Position numbers and translations under genes: made by a program
Source: Akkermansia sp.
Lineage (GTDB): Bacteria; Verrucomicrobiota; Verrucomicrobiia; Verrucomicrobiales; Akkermansiaceae
NCBI GenBank assembly: GCA_017628435.1
Contig: JAGBZE010000164.1
Span: forward strand, 1-19,414
Direction of reading: 5' to 3'
DNA: 19,414 nucleotides
The notes under the pieces: model-generated
The model's database searches: none
What the model was told of the DNA's origin: nothing
What the model saw: the letters and a program-made list of their open reading frames with translations, nothing else
Shown here: positions 15,021 to 19,414 of the stretch, one piece after another
Position numbering within the stretch: position 1 is the first letter of the stretch
Layout of the letters: each line of letters opens with the position of its first letter

Positions 15021-16526
15021 TTATTGTGCCCTCGTCATGTCCTGAGCTGGAATCTGGATGTCAGAATGTATGCCCGCCATGGAGATGATGGTATGGTATA
15101 CATAATCGTGTGAGGTGAAGCGCAACGCGTTATCCTTAAGAGTCTTGATGATTTCTGGATGCTTCTCGGCATAGCTGTCCGAATACCAGATGAAGGAGAA
15201 TACACGTCTCTGCTCCATGGCGGTCATGGGGCCTGCGTGTCCGAATCTGCCGTCCTCACCAAAGGATTCGCCGTGATCTGAGGTGAACAACAATATGGCA
15301 TCATATGATTGCAGTGCCTGGATGATGGCAGTCAGCCTGGCATCTGCATCCAGGATACAGTTGTCATATTTGTCTATATCGCTAGCCTGTCCAAATGTGT
15401 TGTGCTCAGATTTATATGGCATATGACCGGCGCCGTCCTCAATCAAGACAAATTGGGGAGACTTGCTCTGCCCGAGTAGGGTCGTGATGTTCCGGGCATA
15501 TTCCAATGCAGAGGCAGGGCGGGAGTGCAGGGGAACATGTTTGTTTAGCGTTTTTGCAATTAAGGGTGCCATGTACCAGGAACCTTCGGTGTTAGCACCC
15601 GCCATGAGATGTTGTTTATAGGAATGCTTGGCGAAAATATCGGTGAACGCCCCATGCGTTGCCGTTCCTGTTTCGGGGGAGGTGCAGGTCAGCAATGAGT
15701 ATATGGAAGGCAGGGTCTGAGTGGCCGCTGAAAGTACATTGGGAAGGTTGATGATATTGCTGCATTGACTGAGGCCGGGGGTGGTGTTTCTGTGATAGCC
15801 GTTGAGTGGGCTGTGATCTGGTCGGATTGCCTCTCCAATGTACAGCACAACCATGTCCGGCTTTTTGTCGAATGTGTCCCGGGATGCGTAATCTGCTGCG
15901 GATTTCAGCTTGCTGGGCGCGAGAAAATCCCAGATGCCCGACCAGAATCGCATAGAATCGAAAGCAGGTTGATATGCTTTCAGGAATAGTTCCCACAAGT
16001 CCGCGTGCCTTGTTTCTTGTCTCAAATGTACACTGAGAGGAGCCAGTGAACAGGCAAGTGCGCCGGCGGTAAGAACACACGTTGTTATGAGTTTCTTACG
16101 GCGGCAAGATTGGAGCTTGATGCATCTGGTCAGAAAACAGATGCAGAAAATGCCGGCAATCGCCAGAATGAGCAGTGAAACAGACCTGGTATTCAGGTAA
16201 TTCACTACCTCATTGATGCTGGCGTTAATGGTTGCTATTCCCAGTTCTGAGCAGTGTACTCCGTATGTTACCCCGGCTTGGTAGCAGTACATCTGGGTAA
16301 TCAGCAGAATGGGCAGAACAAACCATGCAAAAAAACGGTTAATGACAGAAAGCCAGATAATGGCGAAATAGAAAAGGAAGTGTACGCCGAATGCAAAAAA
16401 ACAATCAGGAACGAGAAAATATCCCCCATAGGGTGCATAGGAAAAAAAATGACTGTTGCAAAACAGCGCCGTGACAATGCAGGACAGCACGGCAATTTTC
16501 ACGAGCGGATGGCGTAGTTTGTTCAT
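15021..16526 (-). CDS. EptA-type phosphoethanolamine transferase (sulfatase/alkaline phosphatase fold)
   Basis: A 501-residue inner-membrane enzyme. About five hydrophobic segments (about 8-24, 37-60, 64-84, 115-134, 147-163) precede a periplasmic sulfatase-fold domain. Metal and catalytic residues expected for the family can be matched: Glu232 in YIGEAIR, candidate nucleophile Thr269 or Thr271 in SAATQTLPS, His368 in GAGHMPY, Asp417-His418 in TSDHGES and His430 in FGHAG, with the last two spaced as in EptA. LNGYHRNTTP is the usual marker after the GE motif. These enzymes move phosphoethanolamine from phosphatidylethanolamine to lipid A, core sugars or other glycans, lowering surface charge and often raising polymyxin resistance. 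The acceptor here is unknown. The N-terminal half is AT-richer than its neighbours, hinting at transfer. Confidence 0.88.
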   Translation of the reverse strand: MNKLRHPLVKIAVLSCIVTALFCNSHFFSYAPYGGYFLVPDCFFAFGVHFLFYFAIIWLSVINRFFAWFVLPILLITQMYCYQAGVTYGVHCSELGIATINASINEVVNYLNTRSVSLLILAIAGIFCICFLTRCIKLQSCRRKKLITTCVLTAGALACSLAPLSVHLRQETRHADLWELFLKAYQPAFDSMRFWSGIWDFLAPSKLKSAADYASRDTFDKKPDMVVLYIGEAIRPDHSPLNGYHRNTTPGLSQCSNIINLPNVLSAATQTLPSIYSLLTCTSPETGTATHGAFTDIFAKHSYKQHLMAGANTEGSWYMAPLIAKTLNKHVPLHSRPASALEYARNITTLLGQSKSPQFVLIEDGAGHMPYKSEHNTFGQASDIDKYDNCILDADARLTAIIQALQSYDAILLFTSDHGESFGEDGRFGHAGPMTAMEQRRVFSFIWYSDSYAEKHPEIIKTLKDNALRFTSHDYVYHTIISMAGIHSDIQIPAQDMTRAQ

Positions 16527-16540
16527 AGTAACCGGGCGTG

Positions 16541-16569
16541 AGTATATCTTATGTCTGCAGTTTGGTCGA
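16541..16569 (-). promoter_or_regulatory. Promoter of the phosphoethanolamine transferase gene
   Basis: On the minus strand TCGACC (16564-16569; four of six consensus matches), 17 bases, then TATACT (16541-16546). The predicted leader is about eight bases before the ATG at 16526. Confidence 0.5.
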
Positions 16570-16610
16570 GCTTAAATGATGAACTTTCGGGGTTGCGGTC
16601 GGCTTTTGTA

Positions 16611-16639
16611 TTGACTTTTGACTGCTGAATTGGTATAAA
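16611..16639 (+). promoter_or_regulatory. Promoter of nuoA
   Basis: -35 TTGACT (16611-16616), 17-base spacer, -10 TATAAA (16634-16639): the most consensus-like promoter in the window. The ATG at 16654 leaves a leader of about eight bases without a Shine-Dalgarno sequence. Confidence 0.65.
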
Positions 16640-16653
16640 ACCTGCACCGCGTT

Positions 16654-17046
16654 ATGTTACAGGAATACTTTTCAGCACTCATTCAGCTCATTGCCGGTTT
16701 TGGTTTTGCCGGTCTGATTATCATCCTGAGTATTGTTTTCGGTCGCCGCTCGAAGATGCGTTCCGCTATGGATGTGCCTTACGAATGCGGTAACGTGCCG
16801 GAGGGCGATGGTGCACCTGCTTTTTTCTCCATCAAGTTCTACCTGGTGGCCATTCTGTTCCTGGTGTTTGACCTGGAGGTGATTTTCCTGTACCCCTGGG
16901 CACTTGGCTTCCAGGATATCGTCATGAATAATGGTGAGGCTTTTGCTGCCATGGCCGCATTCATTGGTGTGCTGATGGTTGCTTATCTGTACGCCGTGGG
17001 TAAGGGCGCCATCACCTGGCACCGCAACCCGGCTCCCCGCCGCTGA
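16654..17046 (+). CDS. nuoA: NADH-quinone oxidoreductase subunit A
   Basis: A 130-residue membrane subunit of respiratory complex I, which couples NADH oxidation and quinone reduction to proton export. Three transmembrane helices lie at about 9-29, 60-83 and 93-115. The family marks are PYECG in the loop after helix 1 (its Cys is the conserved complex I loop cysteine) and FDLEVIFLYPWA in helix 2, with the conserved acidic residues Asp and Glu. NuoA is normally first in a nuo operon, followed directly by nuoB. Here its own promoter precedes it, a hairpin terminator follows within 36 bases and the next gene is metH, so this copy is separated from the rest of complex I. Confidence 0.95.
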   Translation: MLQEYFSALIQLIAGFGFAGLIIILSIVFGRRSKMRSAMDVPYECGNVPEGDGAPAFFSIKFYLVAILFLVFDLEVIFLYPWALGFQDIVMNNGEAFAAMAAFIGVLMVAYLYAVGKGAITWHRNPAPRR

Positions 17047-17081
17047 TTTTCCATTTGCCGACGAAGATGAGTTTTCAGACG

Positions 17082-17120
17082 ACTGCCGGAAAGGGAACTC
17101 CCGGACCGGCAGTTTTCTTT
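17082..17120 (+). terminator. Rho-independent terminator after nuoA
   Basis: ACTGCCGG (17082-17089) pairs with CCGGCAGT (17106-17113). Inside, GGG (17093-17095) pairs with CCC (17100-17102) around AACT. TTTTCTTT follows (17113-17120). The hairpin ends 15 bases before the metH start, so it could alternatively act as an attenuator for metH. Confidence 0.75.
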
Positions 17121-17135
17121 TACACATAACTGGAT

Positions 17136-19414
17136 ATGAAGACATCTGTTGCTGAGCGTCAGGCGTTCCTGACAAGAACCCTGCGTGAGCGTATTCTGAT
17201 TCTGGATGGTGCCTGTGGTACCATGGTGCAGCGCTATAACCTGACGGAGGCCGATTATCGCGGTGTCCGTTTTGCTGACTCGGAGCGCGATTTGAAGAAT
17301 AATAACGATTTGCTGGTGCTCACGCAGCCCGGTATTATCCGCGATATTCACGCTGCCTATGTGGCCGCCGGGGCAGATATCATCACCACTTCCACATTCT
17401 CTGCCACGCCGCTGGGCCAGCATGAGTTCTTTCATGCCACTGCCACGGAGGAGCGCGGTCAGGAATATTACAACGAGGTGCTGGCCGATGCCGGGCTGGC
17501 CGCGTTGACCCGTGAGATGAATCTGGCTGCCTGCGCGCTGGCGCGTGAGGCGGCCGAGGCGGCAGATCGCCCTGTGCTGGTGGCGGGATCCATCGGCCCC
17601 ATGGCGGTGACGGCCTCTCTTTCTCCCAAGGTGACGGATCCCGGTTACCGCGCCATCAATTTTGAGCAGTTGCGCCGTGCATACCGGGAGCAAGTCATTG
17701 CCCTGGCAGATGGCGGGGTGGATATCCTGCTGCTGGAAACGATTTTCGACACGCTGAACGCCAAGGCCTGCCTCTTTGCCATCGATGAGCTGCGCCTGGA
17801 ACGCGAACTGCCCCCGGTTATCATCAGTTTCACCATTACGGATAAGGCCGGCCGCACACTTTCCGGGCAAACGGTGGAGGCTTTCTGGAACAGTGTGCGC
17901 CATGCGCGCCCGCTGGCCATCAGCATCAACTGCGCGCTGGGGGCCGACCTCATGAAGCCCTTTGCTGCCAAACTGGCAGAACTGGCCGATTGCGCCGTGT
18001 GCCTGTACCCGAATGCAGGGCTTCCCGACCCGCTCAGCCCCGGCGGCTATGGCCACACTGCTGAACACATGGCCTCCATTCTGAAGGAGTATGCCCAGGA
18101 GGGTCTGCTGAATATTGTGGGTGGCTGCTGTGGCACCTCTCCGGATTACATTGCCGCCATCCGCGAGGCGGTGCAGGGCTTTGCTCCCCGGGCCATCACG
18201 CCGCGTCCCGCCGGCGGTATCATGCGTTTGGCTGGTCTGGAGCCGCTGAACCACCACCGCGACCAGGGCGTGCTCTTTGTGGGTGAGCGCTGCAACGTGG
18301 CCGGTTCTCCCAAGTTTGCCCGCCTTATCCGCGAGGGAAAGTACGAGGAAGCTCTGGAGATTGCCCGCCAGCAGGTGGAGAAGGGAGCCAGGGTACTTGA
18401 TTTCTGCTTTGATGACGGCATGATTGATGGCCCCGCCGCCATGACCCGCTTCCTGAATCTGGTGGCGGCCGAGCCGGATATTGCCCGTGTGCCGTTCATG
18501 ATTGACTCTTCCAACTGGGAGGTTATTGAGGCCGGTCTGCGCTGCACGCAGGGCAAGGGTATTGTGAACTCCATTTCCCTGAAGAATGGCGAGGAGGAGT
18601 TTCTGCGCCAGGCCACGCTGCTGCGCCGATATGGCGCTGCTGTGGTGGTGATGGGTTTTGATGAAAACGGTCAGGCCTGTGGCCGTGAGGACCGCATTTC
18701 CATTGCGCACCGTGCCTATGACCTGCTGGTGAACAAGGTGGGTTTCCCGGAGGAGGATATCATCTTTGACCCGAATGTGCTTACCGTGGGCACCGGCATT
18801 GCCGAGCACGCCAACCATGCCGTGCATTTCTTCCAGGCTGCCGGCGAGATTTTTGCCTCGCATCCGAACTGCCATATTTCCGGCGGTATCTCCAATGTTT
18901 CCTTCTCCTTCCGCGGCATCAACCCGGTGCGAGAGGCTATGCATTCGGCTTTCCTGCACCATGCCTCGCAGAATGGCCTGGATATCTGCATCGTGAATGC
19001 GGCGCTCATGGATGACTATGAGAATGTGCCGGCGCATCGTCGCAAGCTGGTGGAGGCTGTGCTGCTCAACAGTGCAGAGGATGCCACAGAGTGCCTTATT
19101 TCCTATGCTCAGGAACTGGCGGCCAACAAGGAAAAAGCCGCTGCTCCCGCCAAGGCTGCCGCCTCCCCGGCAGATTGGCGAAAGGGTACGGTGCAGGAAC
19201 GCCTGGCCCACGCGCTGGTGAATGGTATCACAGAATTTGTGGAGTCCGATACCCGCGAGGCTCTGGAGCAGTGTGGTTCACCGCTGCCGGTTATTGAGGG
19301 GCCGCTTATGGATGGTATGAAGCAGGTGGGCGAGCGCTTCGGTGCCGGGCCGATGTTCCTGCCGCAGGTGGTGAAGAGCGCCCGCGTGATGAAGCAGAGT
19401 GTAGCAGTTCTGAC
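17136..19414 (+). CDS. metH: Cobalamin-dependent methionine synthase, 3' end outside the window
   Basis: The first 759 codons of MetH, which moves a methyl group from methyltetrahydrofolate to homocysteine through cobalamin. Order of domains: homocysteine-binding barrel (about 1-345) with zinc ligands Cys266 (INCALG), Cys331 and Cys332 (GGCCGT); pterin-binding barrel (about 365-670) with VGERCNVAGSPKF, MIDSSNWEVIEAG, GKGIVNSISLK and SNVSFSFRG; an Ala/Lys-rich linker near 675-690; then the start of the cobalamin-binding cap (VGERFGAGPMFLPQVVKSA). The Asp-x-His cobalamin ligand motif and reactivation domain are beyond the window. Compared with E. coli, several conserved positions differ (DFCFDDGMID for DINMDEGMLD; TTSTF for ETNTF). 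No cobalamin riboswitch fits in the 89 bases upstream, and no strong promoter or Shine-Dalgarno sequence is seen. Confidence 0.93.
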   Translation, partial: MKTSVAERQAFLTRTLRERILILDGACGTMVQRYNLTEADYRGVRFADSERDLKNNNDLLVLTQPGIIRDIHAAYVAAGADIITTSTFSATPLGQHEFFHATATEERGQEYYNEVLADAGLAALTREMNLAACALAREAAEAADRPVLVAGSIGPMAVTASLSPKVTDPGYRAINFEQLRRAYREQVIALADGGVDILLLETIFDTLNAKACLFAIDELRLERELPPVIISFTITDKAGRTLSGQTVEAFWNSVRHARPLAISINCALGADLMKPFAAKLAELADCAVCLYPNAGLPDPLSPGGYGHTAEHMASILKEYAQEGLLNIVGGCCGTSPDYIAAIREAVQGFAPRAITPRPAGGIMRLAGLEPLNHHRDQGVLFVGERCNVAGSPKFARLIREGKYEEALEIARQQVEKGARVLDFCFDDGMIDGPAAMTRFLNLVAAEPDIARVPFMIDSSNWEVIEAGLRCTQGKGIVNSISLKNGEEEFLRQATLLRRYGAAVVVMGFDENGQACGREDRISIAHRAYDLLVNKVGFPEEDIIFDPNVLTVGTGIAEHANHAVHFFQAAGEIFASHPNCHISGGISNVSFSFRGINPVREAMHSAFLHHASQNGLDICIVNAALMDDYENVPAHRRKLVEAVLLNSAEDATECLISYAQELAANKEKAAAPAKAAASPADWRKGTVQERLAHALVNGITEFVESDTREALEQCGSPLPVIEGPLMDGMKQVGERFGAGPMFLPQVVKSARVMKQSVAVL

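Noticed and set aside
16983..19211. Minus-strand open frame of 742 codons
   Set aside because: It is antisense to metH, whose motifs are unmistakable. The translation is a His/Gly/Arg-rich shadow with no family features.

Overview
The window is a chromosomal stretch of a Gram-negative, moderately GC-rich bacterium. Lipoprotein signals, a phosphoethanolamine transferase, NuoA, NagZ and enterobacterial-type GadB fit a Gram-negative cell. The mix of Sel1-repeat lipoproteins, a GT35 phosphorylase, GadB and a small AP2-like protein, with almost no Shine-Dalgarno sequences, suggests Verrucomicrobiota, possibly Akkermansia or a relative. That placement is inference from gene content. No rRNA, tRNA, CRISPR array, IS element or prophage was seen, and no gene-free stretch exceeds about 170 bases.

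Layout. 1-1185 (-): N-terminal part of an unknown lipoprotein, running off the window start. 1356-4996 (+): two overlapping half-size ABC exporters. They are separated by a bidirectional hairpin terminator from a convergent ABC-F ATPase (5060-6664, -). 6800-8412 (+): a membrane-anchored Sel1-repeat protein translationally coupled to a small lipoprotein. 8487-10114 (+): pyrE and nagZ, two bases apart, ending at a second bidirectional hairpin shared with a short GT35 alpha-glucan phosphorylase (10170-11843, -). 11998-12659: two small putative DNA-binding genes, a ribbon-helix-helix protein (-) and an AP2-like protein (+), diverging from a 149-base spacer with a perfect 13-base palindrome. 12674-14059 (-): gadB, divergent from a Sel1-repeat lipoprotein (14166-15014, +). 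15021-16526 (-): an EptA-type phosphoethanolamine transferase, visibly AT-richer in its N-terminal half. 16654-17046 (+): a solitary nuoA with its own terminator. 17136-19414 (+): cobalamin-dependent metH, cut by the window end.

Functional themes are ordinary housekeeping (pyrimidine synthesis, methionine synthesis, respiration, peptidoglycan recycling, glucan turnover) plus envelope and stress functions (exporters, lipid headgroup modification, glutamate-dependent acid resistance, Sel1 lipoproteins).

The strongest non-genic signal is a repeated promoter layout. A TTGnnn-like -35, a 16-17 base spacer and a TAnAnT-like -10 sit so close to the start codon that the predicted transcript has a leader of about 0-11 bases. 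This holds at seven or eight genes on both strands, so leaderless or near-leaderless mRNAs may be normal here. The strongest protein-level oddity is the GT35 phosphorylase, where the lysine that carries pyridoxal phosphate in this family reads as serine. I see no single clearly new multi-gene system.
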